Below are positions 63,966-64,000 of a stretch of DNA of 64,000 bases, piece by piece; within the stretch, counting starts at the first letter, position 1; each line of letters begins with the position of its first letter. Under the pieces are notes generated by a model. It searched no databases. It was given only the letters and a program-made list of their open reading frames with translations, and had not been told where the DNA came from. Both the position numbers and the translations under genes were made by a program. Origin of the DNA: Anaeramoeba flamelloides (lineage: Eukaryota; Metamonada; Anaeramoebidae); contig JANTQA010000033.1 in assembly GCA_027625915.1 (NCBI GenBank), positions 930,001 to 994,000 on the forward strand, written 5' to 3'.

Positions 63966-64000
63966 AGTCATTACAAAATATAAAGATCAAAATTTTCATT

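Larger units (their letters stand above)
59763..64000. other. Gene-free spacer with dispersed repeats
   Basis: The first 600 bases after the TLDc gene are less AT-rich than other spacers (for example ATGGCGATCGCTGG near 59811 and GGGGCTAGTACCCCC near 59874) but show no open frame or tRNA-like structure. Then follow the inverted copy of the 2485-2730 repeat (60775-61120), a foldback-type repeat (61350-61990), two poly-G runs, the second copy of the 750 bp direct repeat (62945-63675) and the inverted copy of the 19250 repeat (63720-63965). Confidence 0.65.

Overview
The window is a very AT-rich (roughly 20-25% GC by eye), gene-sparse stretch of eukaryotic nuclear DNA, most likely from a free-living amoeba. 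Conserved domains read cleanly in the standard code, introns are short (about 110-240 bp) with GT..AG ends, and proteins carry long Gln/Glu, Lys/Glu and Asn runs. A TLDc protein, a giant coiled-coil protein and a VIT-vWA protein together recall Anaeramoeba or similar amoeboid protists. The genus is an inference, not proven by the sequence.

Six protein genes can be supported. In order: an R1R2R3 Myb-type DNA-binding protein (9830-11744, +); ribosomal protein uL1/L10a (18035-19023, +, two introns); an 806-residue helical protein possibly related to fungal/amoebal DUF1765 proteins (22911-25331, +); a 1262-residue VIT-vWA-ubiquitin-TPR-DUF2135 protein (36364-32438, -); a 2684-residue coiled-coil protein with a RUN-like C-terminus (44018-52309, +); and a coiled-coil/acidic/TLDc protein (58044-59762, +). 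No operon-like arrangement or shared pathway is visible; the genes are separated by 3-8 kb of non-coding DNA.

The spacers are old repeat ground. I can trace several families by matching distant parts of the window: three 196-197 bp foldback MITEs with CAGTCAGT-type ends and TA flanks (Tc1/mariner style), a 675-680 bp CAGTCAAAG-ended family (three copies), a 1032 bp Tc1-like element with long terminal inverted repeats and a transposase scrap, a 368 bp foldback element, an 800 bp element bounded by TTAA, a 1.49 kb element with TTAGCACCCC ends, several degraded repeat pairs, a long (CA)n tract, (TA)n tracts and five poly-G runs.

The most notable observation is the VIT-vWA protein: an almost canonical ubiquitin fold sits in the middle of a bacterial-looking VIT-vWA-TPR-DUF2135 architecture, with Lys48 and the terminal Gly76 replaced. 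A second theme is introns placed at the translation start: in the Myb gene the start codon itself appears split by an intron, in uL1 the first coding exon is five bases long, and in the coiled-coil gene a probable leader intron ends directly before the ATG.
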